Shown: one piece after another, positions 44,169 through 53,891 of the stretch
Position numbering within the stretch: position 1 is the stretch's first letter
Layout: every line of letters starts with the position of its first letter
NCBI RefSeq assembly: GCF_030151085.1
Contig: NZ_JASLER010000034.1
Coordinates: forward strand, 54,235 to 118,234
DNA: 64,000 bases
Reading direction: 5' to 3'
From: Bacteroides sp.
Lineage (GTDB): Bacteria; Bacteroidota; Bacteroidia; Bacteroidales; Bacteroidaceae
Notes under the pieces: model-generated
Databases searched by the model: none
What the model saw: the letters and a program-made list of their open reading frames with translations, nothing else
Told to the model about the DNA's origin: nothing
Program-made: the position numbers and the translations under genes

Positions 44169-47100
44169 ATGGAACGAACTGAAATTAAATGTCGTATAGC
44201 AGATAAGCTATTCTATCTTTTACTACTTGTCAGTGTTTTGTCCTCTTGCAAAAGCACTCCCAAAGATATTATCCCCTCTGCAGAATATGCCCCATACATA
44301 AGCGCATATACAGGTGGAGTAATCTCACAAAACTCAAGTATACGCATTGAACTGGCACAAGACCAGCCGATGGTAGATTTGAACAATGAATTAAAAGATA
44401 ACCCTTTCAGTTTTTCACCATCCTTGAAAGGAAAGGCTTATTGGATTAGCAATAACACTATTGAATTCGTTCCGGAAGAAGGAACTCTGAAACCTGGAAA
44501 ATTTTATGAAGCAACCTTTCAATTAGGAGACTTTGTCGAAGTAGATAGTCGCTTAAAAGAGTTCAATTTTTCTTTTCGGGTGCAGGAACGTAACTTCACC
44601 TTGCTTACCGAACCCATCACAGTGACTGCTACCCAACCTGATGTAGTCAATGTGAAAGGAGAATTACGTTTCAGTGATACAGTGAAGAAAGAAGAAGTGG
44701 AAAAAATTCTTTCAGCTTATGGCAATGGAAAGAAAATCACAGTTAGCATCACTGCTACGGATAACCCTACCCGATACCAATATGATATAAATAGTATTCC
44801 TCGAGAAGCCGAAGACTATTCTTTAAAAATAACCGCCAACGGTTCGCCAGCTGGCATAGACCTACAACAAGAGGAAGAAATACTGATTCCTGCCAAGAAT
44901 AAATTTCAGTTACTTTCAGCCAAACGCATAGATCAACCTGAAAACGGAATTGAAATTGTATTTTCTAATCCTATTTCAGTAACACAGGATTTAAAAGGAT
45001 TAATTGAAATTCCGGAAATATCTTCTTCCATATTTCAGATAAAAGACAATAAAGTATATATCTATTTTGAAACAAACCAACTAGATAAACTTACCCTAAA
45101 GATAGACGAAGGAGTTAAGGACTATAAAGATAAATCACTTGATAAATCACATTCCATCTCTTTCAGTGAACTTAATCTGAAACCGGCAGTAGAAATGGCA
45201 ACGACTGCTGCTATATTGCCGGATTCCAAAAGTTTGATTATCCCCTTCCGCGCCGTTAATTTGTATGCTGTAGACTTAAATATCATTCGTATTTATGAAA
45301 ATAATGTATTGATGTTTATGCAAACTAACACACTTTCATCCGCTAATGAATTACGCCGTTCGGGAAGATTAGTCTATAAGAATACACTATGGTTAAGCAA
45401 AGATAGTTCCAAAGATGTTCATCGGTGGGAAGACTATTCAATAGACCTTGCCGGACTGATTCGTCAGGAACCCGGAGCCATTTATCGTGTTATCCTCTCA
45501 TTCCGTCAGGAATATTCAGCTTATCCCTGTGGCGGAGCAGAAAATCAGAACATGAAGTTTGCAGATAATTCTGCCGCCAACGAACTTACCAAAGTAGGTG
45601 GAGGCACCCTATCAGAAGACGAAGAGAGCGATTGGGACACCCCACAAAGCTATTTTTATTATAATGGTGGAGTAGAAATGGATTGGAGTCAATACGATTG
45701 GAGAGAACGCAACAATCCATGCCATCCTTCCTATTATATGGATTCTGACAGAGCAGCTGCCTGCAATGTATTAGCATCGAACATAGGAATGATTGTGAAG
45801 CGGAACTCTTTAAATAAGTTATGGATTGCCGTAAGTAATATGTTGGATACTACACCGATCAGTAAAGCTAAACTAACTGTCTATAACTTCCAGTTGCAAC
45901 CCATTGGCACCGGAGAAACAAATGGCGAAGGATTTGCGGAAATCACTCCGAAAAGTGTTCCATTCATTGTTGTAGCCGAATCGGATAAACAAAAAGCATA
46001 CGTCCGTGTAGTAGATGGCGAAGAACAATCTGTCAGTCGCTTCGACGTAGGCGGTAAAGAAATTCAGAAAGGACTGAAAGGCTTTATCTATGGCGAAAGA
46101 GGCGTATGGAGACCGGGAGATACATTGCACATCACTTTCATCCTCGAAGATCGTGAGAAAAGAATACCCGACAAACACCCGGTAGCATTGGAAATATATA
46201 ATCCAAGAGGCCAATTTTATACTAAAATGATCTCAACGCAGGGTTTGAACGGATTCTATACATTCAATGTAGCCACACAACCCGATGCCCCGACCGGATT
46301 GTGGAATGCCTATATCAAAGTAGGTGGCACCTCATTCCACAAAAGTCTGCGTATTGAGACCGTAAAACCGAACCGTCTAAAGATAAACTTAAGATTACCA
46401 CAGAATATTATACAAGCTTCCGAGAAAGAGGTTCCCGTCACATTATCATCTGCCTGGTTGACGGGAGCTACTGCTTCACGCCTCCAAGCCAAAGTAGAAA
46501 TGTCTCTATCTAAAGTCAATACACAATTTAAAAATTTCGGGCAATATATATTCAACGACCCTGCTACGGAATTTACAACCATCAAGAACGACGTATTCAG
46601 CGGGACACTGGATAGTGAAGGCAAAACAGCTTTTATGCTGAAACTTCCTACTGCTACAAATGCACCGGGTATGTTAAATGCCACACTAACCACCCGAGTG
46701 TTCGAACCCGGCGGAGATGCCAGCATCTTCACCCAAAGTGTGCCTTTCTCTCCCTTCTCGTCATACGTCGGCATCAATTTGAATCAACCGAAAGGTAAAT
46801 ATATTGAAACAGACAAAGAGCATCGTTTTGATGTTGTCACAGTAGATGCCAAAGGACAACTGGTTAATCGTTCCAACCTAGAATACAAGATTTACCGCAT
46901 TGATTGGAGTTGGTGGTGGGAAGAACGGGAAGAATCGTTCGGTACATACGTCAACAGTAGTTCCATAACTCCCGTTGCCAGTGGAAATCTACAAACTTCT
47001 GGCGGAAAAGCAAGCTTCAAATTCAGAATAGACTATCCTGCCTGGGGACGCTATCTGATCTATGTTAAAGATAGAGAGAGCGGTCATGCCACCGGAGGTA

Positions 47101-49781
47101 CTGTTTACATAGACTGGCCGGAATGGCGTGGACGCTCAAGCAAAACAGATCCCAGTGGCATAAAGATGCTTGCTTTCTCACTCGATAAAGATTCTTACGA
47201 GATTGGCGAAACCGCAACAGCCATCATTCCGGCTGCCGCAGGAGGACGTGCACTCGTTTCTTTAGAGAATGGTTCAACAGTGCTACAACGCGAATGGATT
47301 GAAATCAACAATCAAGGAGATACAAAGTATTCATTCAAAATAACTCCGGAAATGGCCCCGAATGTATATTTACATATCAGCCTGATACAACCTTACGCTC
47401 AAACGGTAAATGATTTGCCGATTCGTATGTATGGAGTTGTCCCGGTTTTAGTAACCGACAAACAAACCATTCTGCAACCTCAAATCAATATGCCGGAAGT
47501 ATTGCGACCGGAAACAAACTTCAATGTAACCATTAGCGAAAAGAACGGTAAACCCATTACTTATACTTTGGCTATTGTAGATGACGGTTTGCTTGATCTC
47601 ACCAACTTTAAGACGCCCAACCCTTGGAACGATTTCTATGCGCGTGAAGCATTAGGCATCCGCACTTGGGATATGTATGACGACGTATTAGGTGCTTCGA
47701 CAGGACGCTACGCATCTCTGTTCAGTACAGGAGGCGATGAAATGCTGAAACCTGCCGATGCCAAAGCAAACCGCTTCAAACCGGTAGTGAAGTTTATCGG
47801 ACCATTCTATTTAGGTAAAGGAAAGCAGCAGACCCATACCCTGAAACTACCTATGTACATAGGTTCTGTACGCACCATGGTAGTGGCAGGTCAAGCCGGA
47901 GCCTACGGAGAAGCCGAAAAAACATCCTTCGTACGCACCCCTTTAATGCTACTTTCAACCCTTCCCCGCGTCCTCAGCACACAAGAGGAGATAGCTGTAC
48001 CGGTTAATATCTTCGCAATGGAGAAAGAGGTGAAAAATGCAACAATATCTATCCAGACTACCGGTGGTGGTGTACAGATAGTAGGTAATACCCAGCAATC
48101 CGTCACATTCAGCCAACCCGGAGACCAACTTGTATTCTTCAAAATAAAAACAGGTAGTAAAACAGGAAAAGCCACTATCCATTTTACAGCTACCGGAGGA
48201 GGACAACAAACCAAGGAAACCATTGAAATAGAAGTTCGTAATCCGAATCCTGCCGTAACACTATGCAACAGTCAATGGGTAGAAACAGGAAAGAGTGTCA
48301 CCCTTCCCTATTCATTACAAGGTGCTTCCACTGCCAACAGTAATGTACGCTTGGAAGTTTCGCGCATACCTTCTGTAGACATCAGTCGCCGATTCGACTT
48401 CCTCTATAATTATCAACATAACTGTACGGAGCAGCTGACTTCCAAAGCATTACCATTGTTGTTTGTCAGCCAATTCAAAGCAGTTGATGAACAGGAAGCC
48501 GAAAAGATAAAAGCGAATGTACAGGAAGGAATCCGTCAACTTTATGCCCGCCAGCTTCCCAACGGAGGATTTGTTTACTGGCCGGGAAATGCCGTAGCCG
48601 ATGAATGGATTACGTCTTACGCAGGTATGTTCCTCGCTCTGGCTCAAGAAAAAGGATATGCAGTCAATCAGAATGTATTAAGTAAATGGAAGCATTTCCA
48701 ACGTGCAGCTGCCCAAAATTGGCGGATGCCTCAACAGGAAAGTAGCTGGATACAATGGCAATCGGATTTGCAACAAGCATTCAGGCTTTATACCTTGGCG
48801 CTGGCAGGTGCTCCCGAATATGGAGCCATGAACCGTATGAAGGAACAATCCGGATTATCCATACAAGCTAAATGGAGACTGGCAGCAGCTTACGCTCTAA
48901 CTGGTAAGACAAAGCCTGCCGGCGAATTGATATACAATGTCGAAACAACAATTACGCCCTACTCCTCTCAGAACTTTATTTACGGTTCATCCGACCGTGA
49001 TGAAGCAATGATCCTGGAAACTCTGCTTTTGATGAATCGTGAACAAGCTGCCTTGCAACAAGCCAAAAAAGTTTCACACAATCTTTCTCAGGAAAGTTGG
49101 TTCAGTACACAGTCCACAGCATTCGCTTTAATGGCAATGGGACGGTTGGCAGAGAAACTTTCCGGTACGTTAGATTTCTCCTGGAGTTGGAATGGCAAAC
49201 CACAACCGGTAGTTAAATCAGCAAAAGCCGTATTCGAAAAAGAATTGTCGCCTACACCGAATATAGGTAATGTGTCGCTGAAGAATCAAGGAAAGGGAGC
49301 ATTAAATGTAGACCTCATTACACGTATACAATTATTAAATGACACACTTCCTGCTATGAATAATAATCTCCGGCTGGATGTGAGATATACGGACATAAAC
49401 GGTACTCCTATTTCCATAGAAGATATCAAGCAAGGCACAGACTTCTTGGCAACCATTGTAGTAGGAAATATCAGTGGTACCACTGATTATAGCAACTTGG
49501 CATTGACACATATCATACCTTCCGGTTGGGAGATATCCAATGAACGGTTGAATACACCTGCTGAGTCTACCCCTAGCCGTAACTATACCTATCAGGATAT
49601 ACGTGACGACCGTGTATTGACTTACTTCGACTTGCAGCGCGGTGAATCAAAGAAATTCATTATAAGGTTGCAAGCTACCTATGCTGGTAACTTCGTTTTG
49701 CCGGCCATTCAGTGCGAAGCCATGTATGACGGTTCGGCACAAGCACGGACAAAAGCGGGAAGAACAAAGGTTAATAGATAG
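44169..49781 (+). CDS. Alpha-2-macroglobulin family lipoprotein
   Basis: A very large (1870-residue) bacterial alpha-2-macroglobulin. The signal ends in a lipobox (L-S-S-C-K-S), so it is lipid-anchored in the envelope. It has repeated macroglobulin domains, a bait region, and an intact thioester motif C-T-E-Q at about residues 1419-1422. The following alpha/alpha toroid (thioester domain) and C-terminal receptor-like domain are also visible. It traps attacking proteases in the periplasm. In many bacteria its gene is next to pbpC, which repairs peptidoglycan. Here pbpC is about 11 kb downstream. A strong terminator follows this gene. Confidence 0.93.
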   Translation: MERTEIKCRIADKLFYLLLLVSVLSSCKSTPKDIIPSAEYAPYISAYTGGVISQNSSIRIELAQDQPMVDLNNELKDNPFSFSPSLKGKAYWISNNTIEFVPEEGTLKPGKFYEATFQLGDFVEVDSRLKEFNFSFRVQERNFTLLTEPITVTATQPDVVNVKGELRFSDTVKKEEVEKILSAYGNGKKITVSITATDNPTRYQYDINSIPREAEDYSLKITANGSPAGIDLQQEEEILIPAKNKFQLLSAKRIDQPENGIEIVFSNPISVTQDLKGLIEIPEISSSIFQIKDNKVYIYFETNQLDKLTLKIDEGVKDYKDKSLDKSHSISFSELNLKPAVEMATTAAILPDSKSLIIPFRAVNLYAVDLNIIRIYENNVLMFMQTNTLSSANELRRSGRLVYKNTLWLSKDSSKDVHRWEDYSIDLAGLIRQEPGAIYRVILSFRQEYSAYPCGGAENQNMKFADNSAANELTKVGGGTLSEDEESDWDTPQSYFYYNGGVEMDWSQYDWRERNNPCHPSYYMDSDRAAACNVLASNIGMIVKRNSLNKLWIAVSNMLDTTPISKAKLTVYNFQLQPIGTGETNGEGFAEITPKSVPFIVVAESDKQKAYVRVVDGEEQSVSRFDVGGKEIQKGLKGFIYGERGVWRPGDTLHITFILEDREKRIPDKHPVALEIYNPRGQFYTKMISTQGLNGFYTFNVATQPDAPTGLWNAYIKVGGTSFHKSLRIETVKPNRLKINLRLPQNIIQASEKEVPVTLSSAWLTGATASRLQAKVEMSLSKVNTQFKNFGQYIFNDPATEFTTIKNDVFSGTLDSEGKTAFMLKLPTATNAPGMLNATLTTRVFEPGGDASIFTQSVPFSPFSSYVGINLNQPKGKYIETDKEHRFDVVTVDAKGQLVNRSNLEYKIYRIDWSWWWEEREESFGTYVNSSSITPVASGNLQTSGGKASFKFRIDYPAWGRYLIYVKDRESGHATGGTVYIDWPEWRGRSSKTDPSGIKMLAFSLDKDSYEIGETATAIIPAAAGGRALVSLENGSTVLQREWIEINNQGDTKYSFKITPEMAPNVYLHISLIQPYAQTVNDLPIRMYGVVPVLVTDKQTILQPQINMPEVLRPETNFNVTISEKNGKPITYTLAIVDDGLLDLTNFKTPNPWNDFYAREALGIRTWDMYDDVLGASTGRYASLFSTGGDEMLKPADAKANRFKPVVKFIGPFYLGKGKQQTHTLKLPMYIGSVRTMVVAGQAGAYGEAEKTSFVRTPLMLLSTLPRVLSTQEEIAVPVNIFAMEKEVKNATISIQTTGGGVQIVGNTQQSVTFSQPGDQLVFFKIKTGSKTGKATIHFTATGGGQQTKETIEIEVRNPNPAVTLCNSQWVETGKSVTLPYSLQGASTANSNVRLEVSRIPSVDISRRFDFLYNYQHNCTEQLTSKALPLLFVSQFKAVDEQEAEKIKANVQEGIRQLYARQLPNGGFVYWPGNAVADEWITSYAGMFLALAQEKGYAVNQNVLSKWKHFQRAAAQNWRMPQQESSWIQWQSDLQQAFRLYTLALAGAPEYGAMNRMKEQSGLSIQAKWRLAAAYALTGKTKPAGELIYNVETTITPYSSQNFIYGSSDRDEAMILETLLLMNREQAALQQAKKVSHNLSQESWFSTQSTAFALMAMGRLAEKLSGTLDFSWSWNGKPQPVVKSAKAVFEKELSPTPNIGNVSLKNQGKGALNVDLITRIQLLNDTLPAMNNNLRLDVRYTDINGTPISIEDIKQGTDFLATIVVGNISGTTDYSNLALTHIIPSGWEISNERLNTPAESTPSRNYTYQDIRDDRVLTYFDLQRGESKKFIIRLQATYAGNFVLPAIQCEAMYDGSAQARTKAGRTKVNR

Positions 49782-50116
49782 ATGATAAAACAACCGTTTT
49801 TATCCGTGTAATCCGTACCTAAAAAGATAGAAGTATTTAGCTAATTACTGCGTTTTTCGTCCCGCTTCGTGCTCTAAGAAGGCATAAAGCGGGACTTTTT
49901 TTTACACATTTCCGTCCTCTTCATCTACTTTGATAGCGGCCTATTGGGGTACTTTGACCTGTAACAAGCGAAAAAGCCGCTTGTACCACTTTCATTTTCA
50001 ACCAATTGTAATTTGCCTATAATTTTGCCTATACCTGTTTTGCATGACTTATCATACATAAACATTAATTTAGCGACTGTTTAAAGTACATTTTCTTTTA
50101 TTTATTATAGACAAGC
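49782..50116. other. Intergenic junction between alpha-2-macroglobulin gene and the surface-protein cassette
   Basis: This 335-base stretch contains the A2M terminator (49859-49903) and an inverted repeat ACAAGCG (49964-49970)/CGCTTGT (49978-49984). It also has a direct repeat TTTGCCTATA at 50012-50021 and 50024-50033. No TAnnTTTG box is clear, and no integrase, tRNA or transposon end is visible. It is the left boundary of the cassette that separates A2M from pbpC. Confidence 0.6.
49859..49903 (+). terminator. Strong terminator after the alpha-2-macroglobulin gene
   Basis: GTCCCGCTT (49859-49867) pairs with AAGCGGGAC (49887-49895) and is followed by eight T residues. Confidence 0.88.
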
Positions 50117-50662
50117 ATGAATTTGACTAATGACATCATCGGACTACTTATCTTGATTGCGTTTATTTGCATAGCCGTACTTTTTCGCTATGTTCTTATT
50201 TGGCGTCTCCAAGTTCGGAACAGTTTGGTCCGACTGGAGAAGGTAGAAGACGAAATACAGCGGCATCCCCTGACTTGCCCAGTCAAGGTAAAGGTAGAAA
50301 AGCTTGCCGAAAAACAGGCAGAAAAGGCAACTACTGAGCGGATTTTGCAGAGTACGCAAAGTCTGCAAAAACGCCTGTTTACCTACGAAGAGGAAGAGGA
50401 TTTCCGCAAAACGTTTACCTTATCCTACCCCGTGATATTGCACCGCCTGCGCACCCTTTGCCCCAAGGTAACCCGCACTGACGAACAACTGTGCATACTC
50501 ATTATTCTTAAACAGAACAACGAAGAAATAGCACGCATACTAGGCATCAGCCGTAGCAGTGTGTTGAAAAACCGATACCGGCTGCGCGTCAAGCTCAATC
50601 TGCCCGAAGGCATTGACCTGGATGCCGAAATACGACGGTTGCTTGGCGATAAAGAAGAATGA
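50117..50662 (+). CDS. Short membrane-tethered HTH regulator flanking the surface-protein cassette
   Basis: A 181-residue protein: one N-terminal transmembrane helix (about residues 8-29), a charged coiled-coil (~35-95), then a DNA-binding domain (F-R-K-T-F-T-L-S-Y-P; HTH N-E-E-I-A-R-I-L-G-I-S-R-S-S-V-L at about 135-152). The C-terminal ~85 residues are paralogous to the end of the 761-residue regulator at 58542-60827, which shares L-G-I-S-R-S-[ST]-V-L and N-R-Y-R-L-R-V-K-L. It lacks that protein's periplasmic TPR sensor. It may be a truncated paralogue or a partner. It lies 72 bases before the first lipoprotein gene. Target DNA is unknown. Confidence 0.8.
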   Translation: MNLTNDIIGLLILIAFICIAVLFRYVLIWRLQVRNSLVRLEKVEDEIQRHPLTCPVKVKVEKLAEKQAEKATTERILQSTQSLQKRLFTYEEEEDFRKTFTLSYPVILHRLRTLCPKVTRTDEQLCILIILKQNNEEIARILGISRSSVLKNRYRLRVKLNLPEGIDLDAEIRRLLGDKEE

Positions 50663-50733
50663 AAAACATTCTATCATCTAAACACTAAGTAAACTAACAA
50701 ACAAGCAAACTAACAAACAAATAAGTATATCGT

Positions 50734-53034
50734 ATGAAAACTAGAAGCCTCTGCAAGAGCATCGCCCTCCTCGCCCTGATCACCTCGTGCGCCACCGAAG
50801 AGCTGACCACCCCCACACCGGGGCAGCAAGTTACCATCACCGCCACCCTGCCCGGCAGCGGCAACGACACCGACAAGCCCGGCACACGCATGGGCTACAC
50901 TGAAAACACCGATGCCACAGTGGGCGGGCTGCTAACCACTTGGGCAGAGAACGATGCGCTTAGCATTGTGCCGTTGAACGGATCTAACGCTCCGGTAGGC
51001 GAAGCACGAACCTTCATCCTCGATAAGACTTCTCTCGACGCATCTGCCGACAAGAGCAAAGGCACCTTCAAAGGCACGGCACCCGATAAAGGCGACAAAT
51101 ATCGCATATACCACCCCACAAGCATCACTACGATCGCCCTGTTCGATGACTTCTCCTACGCCGAGCCGATGCAGGTGCAAACGGGCAACGACAAACGGGA
51201 GCACCTCACCGCCTATCACGCAATGGCACTTTCTACAACCGACTACACTACGATTAACTTCAGCGGAACGGGCTTCTCGCAGTCCTCGTGCATGAAGTTC
51301 GTCCTCACCCCCGGCGTAGCCATCACCCCGGTGAAGATTACCCTTGCCACGGCAGATGGTATCGAGCACTTCTACAACACCAACACAGGCTCTGATCCCA
51401 CCGTCAGTCTGTCGATGGAGCTAAGCGGCTTCGGCGAAATCGCTGCCGGCACCCCAATCACCGCCTATATGATGATGAGCTGCCAGGAAGTAATCCTGCC
51501 CGAAACCGGCATCACCGTAACCGTAGATGCCGAAGATGGCAGCAGCTACACCCAAACCATCCTTACACCGAAGGTAGAGGGAAAAGACGTAACCCTCAAA
51601 GGCGGCAAGATTCACACCATCACCGCCAGCCGGATGACGAAGTTAGAGCCTGCAAGCATGACCTTCAAGGTGAAGGTAACCGCCGCCGACAATACCTTTA
51701 GCATCCCCTTCCCCATATACGGAGCAACCCCTGCCAATATGACCGTGACTTGGGAAGAGGGAGGCAAAGCAGTAGAGATACTGGCAGGCACAACGCTTAC
51801 CGACAAAGCCGAAGATGATTTCAACCACACCTACTACAATGCCGACCCTAACGGCACCGAGTACACCATCACCATCACCTCCGCACAAACCGATGGGGCG
51901 AAGCAGCAGATACCCGATTTCAACTTCTACAGCAATAGAAAAAACAACAGCAACCAGAAAAAGCTCATCAGCATGGACACCCCGCTGCTAAACACAGGGG
52001 CAACAAACTTCAACTTCTGCTTCAACGAGTGTGAAGCATTGAAAGAAATCCCCAAAGAGCTGTTCACTAACAACACAGGGGCAACAGGCTTCTTCAGCTG
52101 CTTCGGCAAGTGTGCGGCACTAACCACCATCCACGAAGCACTGTTCGCTAACAACCCGGAGGCAACGAACTTCGGCTACTGCTTCTACGAGTGTAAAGCA
52201 TTGAAAGAAATCCCCGAAAAGCTGTTTGCTAACAACAAAAAGGCAAACAACTTCGGAGACTGCTTCAGCAGTTGCGCGGCACTAACCACCATCCCCGCAG
52301 CACTGTTCGCTAACAACCAGGAGGCAGAGAAATTCAGCTACTGCTTCTATTACTGCAAGGCATTGAAAGAAATCCCCGAAGCACTGTTCGCAAACAACAC
52401 AAAGGTAAAGGACTTCAGCTACTGCTTCAACGGTTGCGAGGTACTAACCACCATCCCCGCAGCACTGTTCGCTAACAACCAGGAGGCAACGAACTTCAAC
52501 TACTGCTTCTATTACTGCGCAGCATTGGGAGAAATCCCCGTAGCACTGTTCACTAACAACAAGGAGGCAACGAACTTCGAATACTGCTTCTCCTACTGCA
52601 CGTCATTGGAAGAAATCCCCCAAGGGCTGTTCGACGAGAATACAAAGGCAGAGATATTCAGCAGCTGTTTCAGTAGTTGCAGCAACCTCGCCACCATTCC
52701 CGAAGGGCTGTTCGCCAACAACCCGGAGGCAACGGATTTCAGATACTGCTTCTACAGCTGCAACCATGCGAAGCTGAACGCCAAGATATTCAGCATGGAC
52801 GGTAACAGCGAAGGTAATAAACGCTTCGAAGGCAAGGCGATGAAATTCGATTATTGCTTCAATAATACAGGCAGTAGCCTTACTGATGCCGATATCGTCG
52901 CCCCCCAGCTTTGGAAATACGCTACAGGCGCAGGCACAACCTGGACAATGGACGGGTGCTTCGCAGGCTGCAAAGCCAACAGCAGCAGCTGGACCAACAT
53001 GAACACCGATGTCTGGGGCAGCCCCGCAAAATAG
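50734..53034 (+). CDS. Fimbrillin-like lipoprotein with C-terminal Cys-rich LRR ladder
   Basis: A 766-residue surface lipoprotein. The lipobox L-I-T-S-C-A is at about residues 15-20. Residues ~30-300 form a fimbrillin-like domain (P-G-T-R-M-G-Y; Y-H-P-T-S-I; Q-S-S-C-M-K-F-V-L; A-Y-M-M-M-S-C) that is clearly related to the protein at 56232. Residues 433-675 are nine exact 27-residue repeats (consensus C-x-x-L-x-x-I-P-x-x-L-F-x-N-N, then F-x-x-C-F). Each unit has two Cys. It is a BspA-like LRR display head, probably surface exposed. The coding sequence is G+C-rich with C-ending codons, unlike flanking genes. Adhesion is inferred. Confidence 0.85.
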   Translation: MKTRSLCKSIALLALITSCATEELTTPTPGQQVTITATLPGSGNDTDKPGTRMGYTENTDATVGGLLTTWAENDALSIVPLNGSNAPVGEARTFILDKTSLDASADKSKGTFKGTAPDKGDKYRIYHPTSITTIALFDDFSYAEPMQVQTGNDKREHLTAYHAMALSTTDYTTINFSGTGFSQSSCMKFVLTPGVAITPVKITLATADGIEHFYNTNTGSDPTVSLSMELSGFGEIAAGTPITAYMMMSCQEVILPETGITVTVDAEDGSSYTQTILTPKVEGKDVTLKGGKIHTITASRMTKLEPASMTFKVKVTAADNTFSIPFPIYGATPANMTVTWEEGGKAVEILAGTTLTDKAEDDFNHTYYNADPNGTEYTITITSAQTDGAKQQIPDFNFYSNRKNNSNQKKLISMDTPLLNTGATNFNFCFNECEALKEIPKELFTNNTGATGFFSCFGKCAALTTIHEALFANNPEATNFGYCFYECKALKEIPEKLFANNKKANNFGDCFSSCAALTTIPAALFANNQEAEKFSYCFYYCKALKEIPEALFANNTKVKDFSYCFNGCEVLTTIPAALFANNQEATNFNYCFYYCAALGEIPVALFTNNKEATNFEYCFSYCTSLEEIPQGLFDENTKAEIFSSCFSSCSNLATIPEGLFANNPEATDFRYCFYSCNHAKLNAKIFSMDGNSEGNKRFEGKAMKFDYCFNNTGSSLTDADIVAPQLWKYATGAGTTWTMDGCFAGCKANSSSWTNMNTDVWGSPAK
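52030..52758 (+). repeat. Nine in-frame 81-bp coding repeats (27-residue LRR units)
   Basis: Units begin every 81 bases at the codon for the first Cys (52030, 52111 and so on to 52678). Units 1-6 alternate between K-E-I-P and T-T-I-P versions, giving a 162-bp higher-order period. Units 7-9 are more diverged. The repeats are prone to copy-number change by recombination. Confidence 0.9.
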
Positions 53035-53080
53035 CAAAACAATCTCCATCGTAATATTAACCATTACAAAAATAACCATT

Positions 53081-53866
53081 ATGGCAACAAATGACATTAA
53101 GTACACCCTCAACGGCCAGCTGACCGACAACACCGTGACCAAGGACGACAAGAACGATAAAATCCTCACCCTCGTCTCCGCCGGAAAAGCGGACCAACAA
53201 CGCATCATCTCCGAGATTATGGCGCTGAACCCCGGCATGGAACGCGAAACGGTAGAAGCCATCATCAACCTCGAACATCGCGTGGTGCAGAAGCTCGTGC
53301 TCAGCGGGTTCCACGTCACCACGGGACTCTACCAAGCCGTGGCGCAGTGCACCGGCATCATCGAGAACAAAACCTGGAACCCGGAAACCAACACCGTCTA
53401 CGCCTCCTTCATTCAAGGTGCCGACATGCGTGAGGCCATCCGCCAGACCCACATCAACATCATCGGCGAGAAGAGCAACGTCATGTACGTGGCAGGCACC
53501 CAAGACGTCTCCACCCGTGCCACCGACACCAGCGCCACGGCAGGAAGAAACTTCACCGTCACCGGTTCGCTGCTCAAAGTGGTGGGCACCGACCCTACGG
53601 TGGGCATCACCCTGACCAACTCCAGCGGCGTGGTAACCAAAGTGCCCGAGGATATGTGGGCAGTGAACGACCCCTCAAAGCTCACCTTCATCATCCCCGC
53701 AGGACTGACGAAAGGCGAGTACACCCTCACCCTCACCACCCAGTACAGCGGCAACAGCAAGATAATGCTCAAGACCCCCCGAAGCGTGACGCAGACCATC
53801 TACATAGGTCAGGCCCCCACAGGCGGTGGCGGAGAACCCAACCCGGACGATAATCCGCTAGGATAA
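53081..53866 (+). CDS. HU-like DNA-binding protein with C-terminal DUF4469-type Ig-like domain
   Basis: A 261-residue protein starting at ATG 53081 (M-A-T-N-D-I-K-Y). The open frame extends upstream to 53009 but overlaps the preceding gene. The N-terminal ~125 residues resemble the HU-like domain of Bacteroidota DUF4469 proteins (V-E-A-I-I-N-L-E-H-R-V-V-Q-K-L-V-L-S-G). The C-terminal domain (about 170-250) is the Ig-like part (D-P-S-K-L-T-F-I-I-P-A-G-L-T-K-G-E-Y-T-L). The extreme C-terminus is a Gly/Pro/Asp tail. No signal peptide is seen. A DNA-binding role is a family inference. It lies directly upstream of the 23-bp dyad array. Confidence 0.75.
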   Translation: MATNDIKYTLNGQLTDNTVTKDDKNDKILTLVSAGKADQQRIISEIMALNPGMERETVEAIINLEHRVVQKLVLSGFHVTTGLYQAVAQCTGIIENKTWNPETNTVYASFIQGADMREAIRQTHINIIGEKSNVMYVAGTQDVSTRATDTSATAGRNFTVTGSLLKVVGTDPTVGITLTNSSGVVTKVPEDMWAVNDPSKLTFIIPAGLTKGEYTLTLTTQYSGNSKIMLKTPRSVTQTIYIGQAPTGGGGEPNPDDNPLG

Positions 53867-53891
53867 CCCCGTCCGCCTTTTTCCACCAACC

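Noticed and set aside
46310..46777. 155-residue minus-strand frame inside the A2M gene
   Set aside because: Antisense within a long verified coding sequence; no independent evidence.
44169..49781. Possible inactivated A2M lacking the thioester
   Set aside because: C-T-E-Q is present at about residue 1419 and the frame is open throughout, so the gene looks functional.
49904..50116. Mobile-element attachment site at the left edge of the cassette
   Set aside because: Only short inverted and direct repeats are present. No matching copy was seen near 60.8 kb and no integrase or tRNA gene is in the window, so the claim is not supported.
52603..53322. 239-residue open frame on the minus strand
   Set aside because: It runs antisense across the LRR repeats and the 5-prime end of the DUF4469-type gene. 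G+C-rich repeated coding sequence commonly opens the opposite frame. No domain, signal or start context supports it.
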